Source: Rhodoferax sp.
GTDB taxonomy: Bacteria; Pseudomonadota; Gammaproteobacteria; Burkholderiales; Burkholderiaceae_C
Assembly: GCA_031291305.1 (NCBI GenBank)
Contig: JARLJH010000069.1
Span: forward strand, 1-64,000
Length of the DNA stretch: 64,000 bases
Direction of reading: 5' to 3'
A model generated the notes under the pieces. It worked only from the letters and a program-made list of their open reading frames with translations. It made no database searches and was not told where the DNA came from. Positions 18,667 to 28,272 of this stretch are shown piece by piece. Both the position numbers and the translations under genes were made by a program. Position 1 is the stretch's first letter; every line of letters begins with the position of its first letter.

Positions 18667-18887
18667 AAGCCTTGTTGATCCTGGTGGCGGTGCTGATCAG
18701 CGTCTGGCTGTGGCGCAATCGACGGGACTCGGGAGCTTCAGTCTCAACTAAGCAGCCTGCCGAGCCCAAGCCACAGGACATGGTGCGTTGCCATCACTGT
18801 GGCATGCACATTCCTGGCAATGAGGCCGTCGTAGGCAAACAAGGCAGCTACTGCAGTGCAGAACACCAGCGCCTTTCAGAGTCCTAA
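18663..18887 (+). CDS. PP0621 family small membrane protein
   Basis: This 74-residue protein has one N-terminal membrane helix (ALLILVAVLISVWLW), a short charged linker, and a C-terminal Cys/His motif (MVRCHHCGMHIP ... GSYCSAEHQ) resembling a small zinc-binding treble-clef. It matches PP0621-type proteins, whose function is unknown. Its start overlaps the upstream gene (ATGA-like, at GTG 18,663), so the two are probably cotranslated. The PilS-type kinase gene follows 15 bases downstream. Confidence 0.8.
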   Translation: MKALLILVAVLISVWLWRNRRDSGASVSTKQPAEPKPQDMVRCHHCGMHIPGNEAVVGKQGSYCSAEHQRLSES

Positions 18888-18902
18888 ACAGCTTTACCGC
18901 CA

Positions 18903-20600
18903 GTGACTTCCGTCTGGCCATTGCCCCAACCCAAGACAGACGAGACTGAACTGGGAGATCAGCCCCAGGAGTTTGAGCGCTTATGGCGCGGATTCATGAC
19001 GGCGCGTGCCACGCTGGGGCTGATGCTGAGCATTTTTCAGGGCAGCATTCTGGCATTGACGCCACAGTCAAGTAGTGCGCCGTTGATCATTTGCCTGGCT
19101 TACTTTGTGGCCGCACTCGCCGTTCGCCTCACGGAGCGGCCTCAACAGCTACGACCGACTTTTGATGCCCAATGGCTGCGCACAGTGGGTGTCGATGTGC
19201 TGGCCTTTGCCACCTTGCAGATGCTGCAAGGTTTTGCCATTGACTACACGCCACTGTTTGCCTTGTCGGTATTGATGGTCAGCGTGCTTGGTTCAATGAT
19301 GTTGGCCATGGCTACTGCAGCCAGTATTACCTTGCTTCTGTTTGTGCACGCGCTTTGGCTATTTGTACGACCCGGCAGCGACGTCAATGCAAATTTTCTG
19401 CAGGCAGCCCTTACAGGCACTGGTTTTTTCGCTATTTCGTTTATAGCAAGCCAACTAGCAACCCGCCTGGCCAGTGTCGAGTTGCGAGCGCAGCGCAACC
19501 AGTTAGCGGCCACGGAACAACGCCAGGTGAACGAGTTGGTGATCAAGACGCTGACTGATGGTGTGCTGGTGGTTGATGAGCTTGGCAAAGTGCGCTCAGC
19601 CAACCCGGCAGCGTATCTGCTGCTGGATGCACCAGCACAGAACACCGAACTGGACCTGAGCCAACGCCCAGGGTGCAGGGCACTGATGGAATTGATTGGT
19701 ATCAGTTTTTCCAGCCAGAAGCAGCAGCAGGCCGACATCACCATCGACCGTAGAGGGCACAGCCCACGCAGGTTGCGGGTGCGTACCCAGCTCACAGGCT
19801 CACCGCAGCGTGACATTCTGGGACTGTGCGTGGTGTTCATGCAGGACCAGCGCGAGATACAGGCCCGTATCCGCTCCGAGAAGCTCGCTGGCATGGGCCG
19901 CATGTCAGCAGCGGTGGCGCATGAAATACGCAACCCCCTGGCGGCCATCACCCAAGCCAACGCCTTGCTGACTGAAGAATTGAGTGACCCCGCGCAGCAG
20001 CGACTGGCGCACATGGTGGGGCAAAACGCCATTCGACTGGAAAACATCGTCAAGGATGTGTTGCACCTGGCGCAAGCAGGTGTATCCGGCGCGGACGACT
20101 CGACCCAGCCGCTAGACTTGAGCGAAAACACCACTCGCATCTGCCGTGACTGGAGCATCCAGCACCATGCAGCAACTGGCATCATGATAAATTTGACAGA
20201 CGATGTGCCATCTGTCCGGTTTGATGCAGAACACCTGCGTCGTGTTTTGATCAACCTGCTGGACAATGCAAACCGTTACGCCAGCCACCGTCCGGGCTGC
20301 ATCCAGGTGTGCGTGGAAGCGACCAGCACTGATCGCCCTAAACGCAGGGTAGCTCTGCGTGTTTGGAGCGACGGTCAAGTGTTGGACGCCTCCGTGGAGC
20401 AACATTTGTTTGAACCCTTTTTTTCGTCGGAAAGTCGCTCCAGCGGGTTGGGGCTGTATATTTGTCGTGAGCTGTGTGAAAGCCATGGCGCCAGCATTTC
20501 GTATGACCGCAGCGACCGATGGTTGGCAGACCAACTCGTATCCGGCAATGAATTCAGCGTCACTTTCAAGTTCGCACCAGACCCGCTCACCACATCATGA
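18903..20600 (+). CDS. pilS: PilS-type sensor histidine kinase
   Basis: This 565-residue kinase has six membrane segments in the first 190 residues, a PAS-like domain (about 215-310), a HisKA domain with the phosphoacceptor His340 in AAVAHEIRNPLAAI, and a HATPase domain with the N box (INLLDNANRYA) and G box (SSGLGLYICREL). PilS senses pilin in the membrane and phosphorylates PilR to activate type IV pilus genes. The start is GTG 18,903. It overlaps pilR by 4 bp. The name rests on architecture and the partner; no pilus genes are in the window. Confidence 0.85.
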   Translation: MTSVWPLPQPKTDETELGDQPQEFERLWRGFMTARATLGLMLSIFQGSILALTPQSSSAPLIICLAYFVAALAVRLTERPQQLRPTFDAQWLRTVGVDVLAFATLQMLQGFAIDYTPLFALSVLMVSVLGSMMLAMATAASITLLLFVHALWLFVRPGSDVNANFLQAALTGTGFFAISFIASQLATRLASVELRAQRNQLAATEQRQVNELVIKTLTDGVLVVDELGKVRSANPAAYLLLDAPAQNTELDLSQRPGCRALMELIGISFSSQKQQQADITIDRRGHSPRRLRVRTQLTGSPQRDILGLCVVFMQDQREIQARIRSEKLAGMGRMSAAVAHEIRNPLAAITQANALLTEELSDPAQQRLAHMVGQNAIRLENIVKDVLHLAQAGVSGADDSTQPLDLSENTTRICRDWSIQHHAATGIMINLTDDVPSVRFDAEHLRRVLINLLDNANRYASHRPGCIQVCVEATSTDRPKRRVALRVWSDGQVLDASVEQHLFEPFFSSESRSSGLGLYICRELCESHGASISYDRSDRWLADQLVSGNEFSVTFKFAPDPLTTS

Positions 20601-22081
20601 ACGCATCAGCCAACCATGTCCGAATTTTGGTCGTCGATGACGAGCCCGACCTGCGCACGCTATATGAGTTGACGCTGCTGCGCGAAGGGCATCGGGTTGA
20701 AACCGCTGAAAACTTGCAACAAGCCAGATCGCTCATGGAGGCTCATCGCTTTGACGTGATGATCACCGATATGCGTCTGCCAGATGGTTCGGGCATGTCA
20801 CTGCTCAACGACATCAAGGCCCAAGGCCGGGAAGAGCGAGGTATTGTCATCACAGCCTACGGATCGGCACAAAATGCGGTTGAGGCGCTCAAGGCAGGTG
20901 CCTTTGACTACCTGACCAAACCGGTTGACCTGAAACAATTTCGCGCCGTAGTGGCTTCGGCGGTACGCAGTGTGACTGAGGCCACGGTTGGTGACAATGC
21001 CGATCAGGGCAAACGCGCACCGGGCGCGGTCACGGGAGCTTTGGGGCAACGTGCACTGGATCGACTGATTGGACTGTCGGACTGCATGCAGCAAATCAAG
21101 ACACGTATCCTGAAAGTTGCTACCAGCATGGCCCCGGTCATGGTCACTGGCGAGTCCGGAACCGGCAAAGAATTGGTTGCCTATGCCATCCATGCAAACA
21201 GCCATCGCGTCAAAGGCCCATGGGTCGCGGTGAACTGCGGCGCCATCCCCGAGACGCTGCTGGAGGCCGAATTTTTTGGTGCCCGCAAAGGTGCCTACAC
21301 CGGCGCGACGCAAGACCGCGAGGGGTTCTTTCAGGCGGCACGCGGCGGCACCCTGTTCCTTGATGAGATTGGCGACTTGCCGCTTGCCATGCAGTCCAAA
21401 CTGCTACGCGCCATTCAGGAGCGACGCATCCGCCCCTTGGGGTCAAACCAGGAAGAGGTCGTGGATGTGCGCATTGTGAGCGCCACCCACAAGAACCTTG
21501 CTCAGGAAGTCCAGAACGGCAATTTTCGGCAGGATCTGTTTTTTCGACTTAATGTGATCGACTTGGTGATAGCACCACTGCGCGAGCGTGCGCAAGACCT
21601 GCCAGATCTCTGCCATGCCCTACTGACACGAATTGCACAAGAGTCTGATGTGCCGATACCCACCCTGCGTGAAGACGTATTGCAGGAGCTCGCTGCCCTG
21701 CCCCTGCCAGGCAATGTGCGTGAACTGGAAAACCTGTTGTACCGCGCCGTTGCATTGGGGGACGGCTTGAATTTGCAGCTTGAGCAGCCCATGCACACCG
21801 CGCCTATAGTCAACGATACGAAACTGGATGCACCAGAATTCGATTCAGTCCAGTCCGCCGCTCTAAATCAAGCCACACCGGAAACTTCACCCTGCGACCT
21901 GCAAACAGCGCTGGACCAGCTGGAGCGATCCTTATTGTTGCAAGCGCTACATGCGACCCAGTTCAACCGTACAGCAGCAGCGGCACGTCTGGGCCTGAAT
22001 TTGCGTCAGATGCGCTACCGAATGGCACGCCTGAAAATCGAAGCACCCCATGCAGACGAGATCCAGGATGAGTCAAACTGA
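20597..22081 (+). CDS. pilR: PilR-type sigma-54 response regulator
   Basis: This 494-residue NtrC-family regulator has a receiver domain with the phosphoacceptor Asp58 (MITDMRLPDG), an AAA+ domain with Walker A GESGTGKE, the sigma-54 contact loop GAYTGA (the usual GAFTGA with a conservative change) and FLDEIGDLP, and a C-terminal Fis-type helix-turn-helix (FNRTAAAARLGLNLRQMRYRM). It should activate sigma-54 promoters when phosphorylated by the upstream kinase. The gene overlaps the ampD start at its 3' end. Confidence 0.88.
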   Translation: MNASANHVRILVVDDEPDLRTLYELTLLREGHRVETAENLQQARSLMEAHRFDVMITDMRLPDGSGMSLLNDIKAQGREERGIVITAYGSAQNAVEALKAGAFDYLTKPVDLKQFRAVVASAVRSVTEATVGDNADQGKRAPGAVTGALGQRALDRLIGLSDCMQQIKTRILKVATSMAPVMVTGESGTGKELVAYAIHANSHRVKGPWVAVNCGAIPETLLEAEFFGARKGAYTGATQDREGFFQAARGGTLFLDEIGDLPLAMQSKLLRAIQERRIRPLGSNQEEVVDVRIVSATHKNLAQEVQNGNFRQDLFFRLNVIDLVIAPLRERAQDLPDLCHALLTRIAQESDVPIPTLREDVLQELAALPLPGNVRELENLLYRAVALGDGLNLQLEQPMHTAPIVNDTKLDAPEFDSVQSAALNQATPETSPCDLQTALDQLERSLLLQALHATQFNRTAAAARLGLNLRQMRYRMARLKIEAPHADEIQDESN

Positions 22082-22676
22082 AACACACGCCAAAGTCGCT
22101 GGCGATACCTTATGGCGAAATGGCTGGTACCGGTTTGCAGCGCAATTGCCGTCTCCCAACTTTGGCCCACGCCCACGACACTGTCACATTGATTTGATCG
22201 TGCTGCACTCCATCAGTCTGCCACCAGGTCAGTATGGTGGCCATGAGGTACAAGACCTATTTACCAACCAGCTGGACTGGCAAGCCGACCCGTATTTTCA
22301 GAGCATCCAAGGCATCACAGTGTCCTCGCACTTTTACATTCGGCGACAGGGCGAGCTCATCCAGTTTGTCAGTTGCGATGATCGCGCCTGGCATGCGGGC
22401 ACATCAAACTACCGTGGCCGTAGCAACTGCAACGACGACAGCATTGGCATTGAGTTTGAGGGGCTGGAAGGCGAGCGTTTTGAACCCGCGCAGTACGCCA
22501 CCCTGAACGCCTTGTGTGCTGGCATCATGCAACGTTATCCAATTGAACATCTGGCCGGACACGAGCACATTGCACCGCAGCGCAAGCACGACCCAGGCAA
22601 AGGATTCGACTGGTTGTGTGTGCAAAATTCGCTGGCTCTGCATCACCGTTATTTACCCAGCTCCGTGCAACTCTGA
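22068..22676 (+). CDS. ampD: 1,6-anhydro-N-acetylmuramyl-L-alanine amidase AmpD
   Basis: This 202-residue cytoplasmic zinc amidase splits the peptide from anhydro-MurNAc during peptidoglycan recycling. Zinc ligands are visible: His in HIDLIVLHSI, a His in the LAGHEHIAPQRKHDPG segment, and the Asp in KHDPGKGFDW. SVSSHFYIRRQGELIQFV and NDDSIGIEFEG are typical of the family. ATG 22,068 follows CCAGGA inside pilR. It pairs functionally with anmK (39,591) and mpl (28,947) in this window. Confidence 0.94.
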   Translation: MSQTETHAKVAGDTLWRNGWYRFAAQLPSPNFGPRPRHCHIDLIVLHSISLPPGQYGGHEVQDLFTNQLDWQADPYFQSIQGITVSSHFYIRRQGELIQFVSCDDRAWHAGTSNYRGRSNCNDDSIGIEFEGLEGERFEPAQYATLNALCAGIMQRYPIEHLAGHEHIAPQRKHDPGKGFDWLCVQNSLALHHRYLPSSVQL

Positions 22677-23069
22677 ACATTTCGGTGCACTGACGTGTCA
22701 TTGACGCAAAACTTTGCTCACTTACCTCCTAATTGCGCCTTGAATGTCTTTTCATTTCCTGTCTGAACTCTCATAATTCACAGATTGGAAAATACTATGC
22801 TGTCACGTGACGAAAGCGTTACGCCCATTATTCGGTCGCCCATCTTGCCGCGATTACCAGATCCGCTTTTAGCCAGACGTCATGCTGCTCCCGCTAAAGG
22901 ACGCATTCGCGCCTCCTGGCCCAAATCCCTTTTCACAAGTCCAATTCGAAATCCAGTTTTTGGTGGGCCTGTGTGTTCCCATTCAAGGCGTTGGGACCAA
23001 CCCGACGACATGAATCGCTTTATGCCAAATCATTGACATAAAGTGCTTTCCACCTCGACCCAGGAGAAG
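22677..23069. other. Intergenic stretch with one doubtful small reading frame
   Basis: About 390 bp separate ampD from the histone-like gene. The only plausible coding frame is 22,797-23,036 on the plus strand (79 residues from MLSRDESVTPIIRSP, basic and Pro-rich), preceded by a weak TTGGAAA. I see no family resemblance and no decisive codon signal. The last 70 bases probably carry the promoter and leader of the histone-like gene. Confidence 0.4.
22797..23036 (+). CDS. Doubtful small basic protein
   Basis: This is a possible 79-residue protein, Arg/Pro-rich, starting MLSRDESVTPIIRSPILPR. It has no recognisable domain, signal peptide or membrane segment, and only a weak ribosome-binding site. 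It could be a real gene or chance. Confidence 0.25.
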   Translation: MLSRDESVTPIIRSPILPRLPDPLLARRHAAPAKGRIRASWPKSLFTSPIRNPVFGGPVCSHSRRWDQPDDMNRFMPNH

Positions 23070-23603
23070 ATGATGGCAACTGCAAAAAAAACAGCCGCAA
23101 AAAAAGTGGCTCCAGCACCCAAGGCCGCTGTGGCCAAAACACCTGCGCCAGCCAAGAAAGCTGCCGCTGTGAAAACTGCGGCTCCCGCCAAGAAGGCGGC
23201 AACACCAGCGACCAAAGCGCCTGCTAAGAAAGCGGCAACACCAGCAAAAACTGCACCCGCTAAGTCATCGGCAGCATCCGTCAAAAATACAGCGGTAGCT
23301 CCCAAGGCTGCTCCCGTTAAAAAAGCAGTTGTTGCGACGAAGGTTACGCCATCCAAAAAGGCTGCTGCAGTAGCGCCTAAGGTTGCCCCGATTAAAAAAA
23401 CAGTCGCTGCGACGAAGACCACACCAGCCAAAAAGGCACCGGTTCCTGCCAAGAAAGTAGCTGCAGAGAAGAAATCTGTGGCTACCCCGGCGAAGAAAGC
23501 CACCGTACCCACCAAGGCCGCAGCACCCAAAGCTACCCCTGCTTCCAAAACCAAGCTGAACCCACAGGCTGCGTGGCCGTTTCCGACAGGCACGAAACCC
23601 TGA
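23070..23603 (+). CDS. Histone H1-like Lys/Ala/Pro-rich protein
   Basis: This 177-residue low-complexity basic protein consists almost entirely of PAKKAA-like repeats (AKKTAAKKVAPAPKAAVAKT and so on) and ends WPFPTGTKP. Such proteins resemble the tail of eukaryotic histone H1 and bacterial nucleoid proteins (AlgP/Hc1-like), and bind DNA without sequence specificity. The start ATG follows CAGGAGAAG. An intrinsic terminator follows 23 bases after the stop, so it is a single-gene unit. Repeat number often differs between strains. Confidence 0.85.
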   Translation: MMATAKKTAAKKVAPAPKAAVAKTPAPAKKAAAVKTAAPAKKAATPATKAPAKKAATPAKTAPAKSSAASVKNTAVAPKAAPVKKAVVATKVTPSKKAAAVAPKVAPIKKTVAATKTTPAKKAPVPAKKVAAEKKSVATPAKKATVPTKAAAPKATPASKTKLNPQAAWPFPTGTKP

Positions 23604-23626
23604 AGCTCATCGAGAACAAGGTCACC

Positions 23627-23669
23627 AGCCCGCTGCCTTCATGCAGCGGGCTTCTTCGTGTTTTAGGGG
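23627..23669 (+). terminator. Intrinsic terminator of histone-like gene
   Basis: The perfect ten-pair stem AGCCCGCTGC/GCAGCGGGCT with loop CTTCAT is followed by TTCTTCGTGTTTT. It also stands at the 3' end of the convergent DUF3426 gene. Confidence 0.8.
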
Positions 23670-24847
23670 TAAAAAGCAAGCAACCGGTAGCCGACAAAAG
23701 ATGCGTCCGAAGCTTTTGGCGTGATACGCAGATTGACCGTCACCGGCAACTCAGAGCTGGCCGCCAAACGGTCTGACGCTGCAACCTGCTCTGATGGCAA
23801 CAACACACGACGAACCACCACGCGATCCTGTATATCTGTCAGGGTCAACTCGACACTGGGCCAAGCCAATATGACACTGGCTGCATTTTTGAGCGTAAAA
23901 CTCAGCCGATAGCGCCCATCTCCCAGTTTGCTGAAAGCTGCCGCATCAATTGAGATGGACTCGATCTGTTGCCATGGCTTGACCAAACAATGTAAGGGTA
24001 TGCAGATAGTCTCCAGCGCCGGTTTCCATGGCGGCTGCGCGGCAGCCAGCCGGTCATGATCCTGATAAATCCACTGCGCTCCAAGCGTAAGAGTGAGTAA
24101 CACGACCAGACTCACCTGCGCGAATCGAGCAAAAGGGTGGCGCCGCACCGAAGTCTGTCCGGCGTCGCGCATGAAAGTTACCGGCGTAGATGAGGCGAGC
24201 GGCTCAGTCGCTTCCACCTCCTGATCGGGTGCCAACCCAGACACTGCTGGCTGCTGTTGCGCTGGTTCGTGGTCTGGCTGCGCGTCGACGTCGGTTTGCA
24301 AAGCAAGCGCATCAGGCTCCAAGATGGCCAGACTGTGCGGCGCCCACTCTGGCGGGACTGGAGTCGCGTCTTCAAGACTGCCCTCACTTTGACCACGATC
24401 CAAATCTATCTCAGAGCCAGGCCCTGTGGGCAGACTGACAGCTGGCACAAGTTCCAAAGACAGTCCAGGTTCTGCTTGGGGTACATGTGAGGATTCTGTT
24501 ATCAGCTCGGGTGAAGATGCTGGTCTTGGCTCGGACTCCACCGCAGGCAGATCCCCAAACTGCGGGTCTGTCTGTTCTGCTTGTACGGACTGCTCTAACC
24601 GCAGGTCGCGGACAAATGCTGACTGATCAATGTCATTCGATTCCGCCGTTGTCTCCAACTGTGGCTTTGGGGACGAATCAACGACCAGATTTTCAGGCGG
24701 CTCTGTCGACACCTCCATCAGATGCTGCGAAGCATCAAATATCTCGCCGCACTGCCCACATTTGACCCAACCTTGAGAAATTCGCAACTGATCTGGCACA
24801 ACCTTGTATAAGGTTGAGCAAGCAGGGCAGCGTGTCAGGAGACTCAT
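23663..24847 (-). CDS. Zinc-ribbon and DUF3426 domain protein
   Basis: This 394-residue inner-membrane protein has an N-terminal MJ0042-type zinc ribbon (RCPACSTLYKV ... VKCGQCGEIFDA, Cys pairs at about 8/11 and 29/32). A long acidic, Gln/Glu/Pro-rich linker (about 45-225) follows, then one membrane helix near 240-262 and a C-terminal DUF3426 domain (LSFTLKNAASVILAWPSVELTLTD). Function unknown. It lies directly downstream of prmA, a conserved order in Burkholderiales, and is probably in the same operon. Confidence 0.85.
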   Translation of the reverse strand: MSLLTRCPACSTLYKVVPDQLRISQGWVKCGQCGEIFDASQHLMEVSTEPPENLVVDSSPKPQLETTAESNDIDQSAFVRDLRLEQSVQAEQTDPQFGDLPAVESEPRPASSPELITESSHVPQAEPGLSLELVPAVSLPTGPGSEIDLDRGQSEGSLEDATPVPPEWAPHSLAILEPDALALQTDVDAQPDHEPAQQQPAVSGLAPDQEVEATEPLASSTPVTFMRDAGQTSVRRHPFARFAQVSLVVLLTLTLGAQWIYQDHDRLAAAQPPWKPALETICIPLHCLVKPWQQIESISIDAAAFSKLGDGRYRLSFTLKNAASVILAWPSVELTLTDIQDRVVVRRVLLPSEQVAASDRLAASSELPVTVNLRITPKASDASFVGYRLLAFYP

Positions 24848-24884
24848 AAAACGGTTGGTATGACTGCCGTTGAGTCGAGCCGCG

Positions 24885-25772
24885 TCAACGCCGGGCAGTC
24901 ATCAATATCCAGCCGTCCTCCTGGTCGACAACGCTCAGCTCTGCATAGGGCGCATAGGCGGCCTTGAGCTCATCCGCTTGGCGCTCCAGAATACCTGCAA
25001 GCACCAGGTGCCCACCCTCGGCCACGCGCGACCACAACAGCGGCGCCAGTACCTTCAAAGGTGTCGCCAAAATATTCGCCAGCACGGTCTGGTAGGCGCC
25101 GGACGCCAGATCAGACATGCCAGCGTGCAAGACCACCTGATTGGACTGCGCGTTCAGGCGGGTAGCCTCAATGGCTGCAGCATCGATATCGATAGCATCA
25201 ATGTCTACCGCACCGAACTTGGCGGCCCCAACAGCCAAAATGCCGGAACCGCACCCATAGTCCAGCACCCTTGATAGTTCAGCACCACCCTCGTGACGGG
25301 CAATCCAGCGCAAGCACATACGCGTGGTAGGGTGCGTGCCGGTGCCAAAAGCCAGACCAGGATCAAGCCGAATCACCACCCGCGCTGCAGCCGGAGGCTC
25401 GTGCCAAGTCGGAACGATCCAGAAATCTGAGGTGATTCCGACAGGCGTAAATTGCGACTGCGTCAGACGAACCCAGTCTTGCTCTGGCACCTCATCGATA
25501 CCCAAGACTTCACAGCCAACAAAAAAATCCTGAACCTGCAAAAGTTGCAACGCGCTTTGCGCCTGGGCTTGCTCATGAAACAGCGCCAGCACCCGCGAGC
25601 GTTGCCAACCGTCCTTGGGCGGCGGCATGCCTGGCTCGCCAAACAGGGCTTGTTCAGCGTCGGTTTGGGCATCCGCATCCTCCACGCTGACGCTCAGAGC
25701 ATCCAGCGCGTCCAGCGCATCACTCAGAGACTCAACCCGTTGCTCCGGGCACATCAATTTCAACTCAAACAT
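24885..25772 (-). CDS. prmA: Ribosomal protein L11 methyltransferase PrmA
   Basis: This 295-residue SAM-dependent methyltransferase trimethylates Lys and the N-terminus of ribosomal protein L11. The N-terminal substrate-recognition domain is followed by a hinge and a Rossmann-like domain with PGLAFGTGTHPTTRMCL and VLDYGCGSGILAVGA (SAM site) and NILATPL (the NPPY-equivalent motif). The start follows the accC stop by a few bases, so it is probably cotranscribed with accB-accC. Length is normal. Confidence 0.95.
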   Translation of the reverse strand: MFELKLMCPEQRVESLSDALDALDALSVSVEDADAQTDAEQALFGEPGMPPPKDGWQRSRVLALFHEQAQAQSALQLLQVQDFFVGCEVLGIDEVPEQDWVRLTQSQFTPVGITSDFWIVPTWHEPPAAARVVIRLDPGLAFGTGTHPTTRMCLRWIARHEGGAELSRVLDYGCGSGILAVGAAKFGAVDIDAIDIDAAAIEATRLNAQSNQVVLHAGMSDLASGAYQTVLANILATPLKVLAPLLWSRVAEGGHLVLAGILERQADELKAAYAPYAELSVVDQEDGWILMTARR

Positions 25773-25784
25773 GCACAGCCTTCT

Positions 25785-27134
25785 TCAGCGAGCGTGATCA
25801 GCCAGCCACCCTTCAAGGTAATGAATATTGGTCCCCCCCTCCATGAACTTGGCATCAATCATCAGTTCACGATGCAGGGCAATGTTAGTGTTGATACCCT
25901 CCACGACCATCTCGCCCAAAGCAGTACGCATGCGAGCCAACGCCTGCTCCCGGGTATCACCATGCGCGATGATTTTGCCGATCATTGAGTCGTAATTTGG
26001 CGGTACAACATAATTGGTATAGATATGCGAATCTACTCGGATGCCTGGTCCGCCCGGTGGGTGCCACATGCTGATTCGGCCAGGCGATGGAACGAACTTG
26101 AAGGAGTCCTCGGCATTGAGGCGACATTCGATGGCGTGACCGCGAATCTGTATCTGACGCTGGGTAAACGGTAATTTTTCACCCGCTGCAACCATGATCT
26201 GCGTCCTGACAATATCAATGCCTGTCGTCATTTCAGTCACTGGATGCTCCACCTGCACACGGGTGTTCATCTCAATGAAGTAAAACTCACCATCTTCGTA
26301 CAGGAATTCAAACGTGCCTGCACCACGATATCCAATGCGTTTGCAGGCTGCTACACAGCGCTCGCCGATGCGTTCGATGATCTTGCGGGGAATCCCCGGT
26401 GCAGGGGCCTCCTCAATCACCTTCTGGTGGCGCCGCTGCATCGAACAGTCACGCTCACCCAGATAGACAGCGTTCTTGTACTTGTCAGCAATGATCTGGA
26501 TTTCAACGTGTCGAGGGTTCTGGAGAAACTTCTCCATGTACACCGCCGGGTTGTTGAAGGCCGCACCCGCCTCATTCTTGGTCATGGCCACGGCATTGAT
26601 CAGCGCAGCCTCGGTGTGTACCACACGCATACCGCGCCCACCGCCGCCACCTGCAGCCTTGATGATCACCGGGTAACCAACGGCCTTGGCCATGCGCCTG
26701 ATCTGCGCCGGGTCATCGGGCAACTCCCCTTCCGAACCAGGTACGCAGGGAACACCCGCCTTGATCATGGCCTGCTTGGCAGACACCTTGTCACCCATGA
26801 TACGGATCGACTCCGGTGTGGGCCCAATGAATTGGAAACCGCTGCGTTCGACGCGCTCGGCAAAGTCGGCGTTTTCACTCAAAAAACCATAACCGGGGTG
26901 AATCGCCTCCGCATCGGTGACCTCTGCAGCTGAAATGATGGCAGGCATATTCAAATAGCTCAATCCCGACGGAGCAGGCCCGATACATACCGCTTCTTCG
27001 GCCAACTTGATGTATTTGGCTTCGCGATCAGCCTCCGAATAAACCATGACCGCCTTGATGCCCATTTCGCGACAGGCCCGCTGAATTCGCAAAGCTATTT
27101 CGCCACGATTCGCAATCAGAATTTTCTTAAACAT
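25785..27134 (-). CDS. accC: Acetyl-CoA carboxylase biotin carboxylase subunit AccC
   Basis: This 449-residue ATP-grasp biotin carboxylase starts [16 protein letters not shown]. It has the ATP-binding glycine loop [12 protein letters not shown] (near 160-170), the catalytic block [17 protein letters not shown] and the biotin-carboxylase C-terminal domain (IECRLNAED). It carboxylates the biotin of AccB as the first step of malonyl-CoA formation. It lies 15 bp after accB. A separate, biotin-carrying carboxylase (liu alpha subunit) lies at 54,162. Confidence 0.96.
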   Translation of the reverse strand: MFKKILIANRGEIALRIQRACREMGIKAVMVYSEADREAKYIKLAEEAVCIGPAPSGLSYLNMPAIISAAEVTDAEAIHPGYGFLSENADFAERVERSGFQFIGPTPESIRIMGDKVSAKQAMIKAGVPCVPGSEGELPDDPAQIRRMAKAVGYPVIIKAAGGGGGRGMRVVHTEAALINAVAMTKNEAGAAFNNPAVYMEKFLQNPRHVEIQIIADKYKNAVYLGERDCSMQRRHQKVIEEAPAPGIPRKIIERIGERCVAACKRIGYRGAGTFEFLYEDGEFYFIEMNTRVQVEHPVTEMTTGIDIVRTQIMVAAGEKLPFTQRQIQIRGHAIECRLNAEDSFKFVPSPGRISMWHPPGGPGIRVDSHIYTNYVVPPNYDSMIGKIIAHGDTREQALARMRTALGEMVVEGINTNIALHRELMIDAKFMEGGTNIHYLEGWLADHAR

Positions 27135-27149
27135 GGGTGATGCCCGACC

Positions 27150-27602
27150 TCATTCAATAATGAACAGCGGCTGGCCGTATTCGACGGCCTGACCGTTTTC
27201 AGCCAGGATGCGCTTGATGTTGCCCGACTTGTCCGCTTCAATTTCATTGAGAATCTTCATGGCCTCGATAATGCACAAGGTATCACCCTCCTTGACTGCA
27301 TCGCCGATCTCCACAAAAGACTTGGAACCAGGCGACGCTGACCGGTAAAACGTGCCCACCATGGGCGACTTGGTGACATGACCCGTCTCCGCCACTGCAG
27401 TGGGTTCGTTGGACTCAGCAACCACGACAGGTGCCGTAGCAGCGACCGAAACGACAGGCGCCATGGCCTGGCTATACTGAGGAACCATCACGCCGCCACC
27501 TTTGACGATACGGACTTTGCCTTCGGCTTCGGTAATTTCCAGTTCCGAGACATTTGACTCTGACACCAGGTCAATCAGGGTTTTGAGCTTTCTAAGGTCC
27601 AT
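27150..27602 (-). CDS. accB: Acetyl-CoA carboxylase biotin carboxyl carrier protein AccB
   Basis: This 150-residue carrier protein has an N-terminal segment ([23 protein letters not shown]) typical of AccB, a Pro/Ala/Val-rich linker and the C-terminal biotinyl domain with the thumb region and [12 protein letters not shown]. The biotinylated Lys is in AMKI, where the more usual AMKM is replaced by a variant common in this group. It is the first gene of accB-accC-prmA. The gap upstream of it (27,603-27,723) is AT-rich and probably holds the operon promoter. Confidence 0.95.
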   Translation of the reverse strand: MDLRKLKTLIDLVSESNVSELEITEAEGKVRIVKGGGVMVPQYSQAMAPVVSVAATAPVVVAESNEPTAVAETGHVTKSPMVGTFYRSASPGSKSFVEIGDAVKEGDTLCIIEAMKILNEIEADKSGNIKRILAENGQAVEYGQPLFIIE

Positions 27603-27723
27603 GAGTTCTCCAACGAGCGACGAGGAAATTCAGACTGAACAGACTTCAATTTCTACTAACGAATAGCAAATTGCATTCAATTCAATCTAAAAAACAATAT
27701 TTTACAGCCAGGAAATCCCAGCA

Positions 27724-28272
27724 TCAGGCAACATCCATCCCTCTCAAAGCTTCCAGATCGCTGGGTGACAGCCGACCTATTTTACGGTGCCGAATTTCAC
27801 CCTCAGGACCGAATACCACGGTGAACGGCAATCCACCACTTAAATTACCAAGTGATCGACTCAAGTCTGTACCCGCCGCCCCTGCCAAGGCAACAGGGAA
27901 AGATAAAGGATTTTCAACCAGGAACCGTTTAACAGAACTTGGCTGGTCCACCGCCAACCCCACAACTTGCCAACTTTTAGCTTTATTTTCCAGAAAGAAA
28001 GCATTTAGTAATGGCAACTCAGCAATACACGGCGGGCACCAGGTGGCCCAGAAGTTGAGTACCAGCGGTTTACCCCTGAATGCCGACATGCTCAGCATGG
28101 AACCATCAAGCTGACCAAACCGCTGCTGCCAGAAGGCAGTCTCAACAACTCCGCGCTCCCCACTTGCCCCAGACGGGCTGCGCAACGCATAGGCGGTACC
28201 TCCCGCCACAACGGCAACACCCGCTGCTGCCAGCCATGTTCGACGCGAACTGCCTGCCTGCTGCGCACTCAA
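27724..28272 (-). CDS. TlpA/ResA-like thioredoxin-fold protein
   Basis: This 182-residue exported thioredoxin-fold protein has an N-terminal basic segment and hydrophobic stretch (SSRRTWLAAAGVAVVAGGTAYAL), which act as signal or anchor, and the redox site CPPC in NFWATWCPPCIAEL (about residues 77-80). The cis-Pro region is GGLPFTVVFGPEG. TlpA/ResA proteins keep periplasmic cysteines reduced, for example for cytochrome c maturation. Its start overlaps the stop of the upstream gene by 4 bp. Confidence 0.9.
   Translation of the reverse strand: MSAQQAGSSRRTWLAAAGVAVVAGGTAYALRSPSGASGERGVVETAFWQQRFGQLDGSMLSMSAFRGKPLVLNFWATWCPPCIAELPLLNAFFLENKAKSWQVVGLAVDQPSSVKRFLVENPLSFPVALAGAAGTDLSRSLGNLSGGLPFTVVFGPEGEIRHRKIGRLSPSDLEALRGMDVA

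Noticed and set aside
21285-21310. GAYTGA instead of GAFTGA in the PilR-type regulator as loss of sigma-54 contact.
   Set aside because: Tyr for Phe is a conservative change seen in active regulators.
23070-23603. The PAKKAA region as a CRISPR-like or nucleotide satellite array.
   Set aside because: The repetition is at amino-acid level with varying codons and no constant spacer or repeat length.
27241-27320. AMKI instead of AMKM in AccB as a possible defect.
   Set aside because: The biotinylated Lys is present and this variant is normal for the group.
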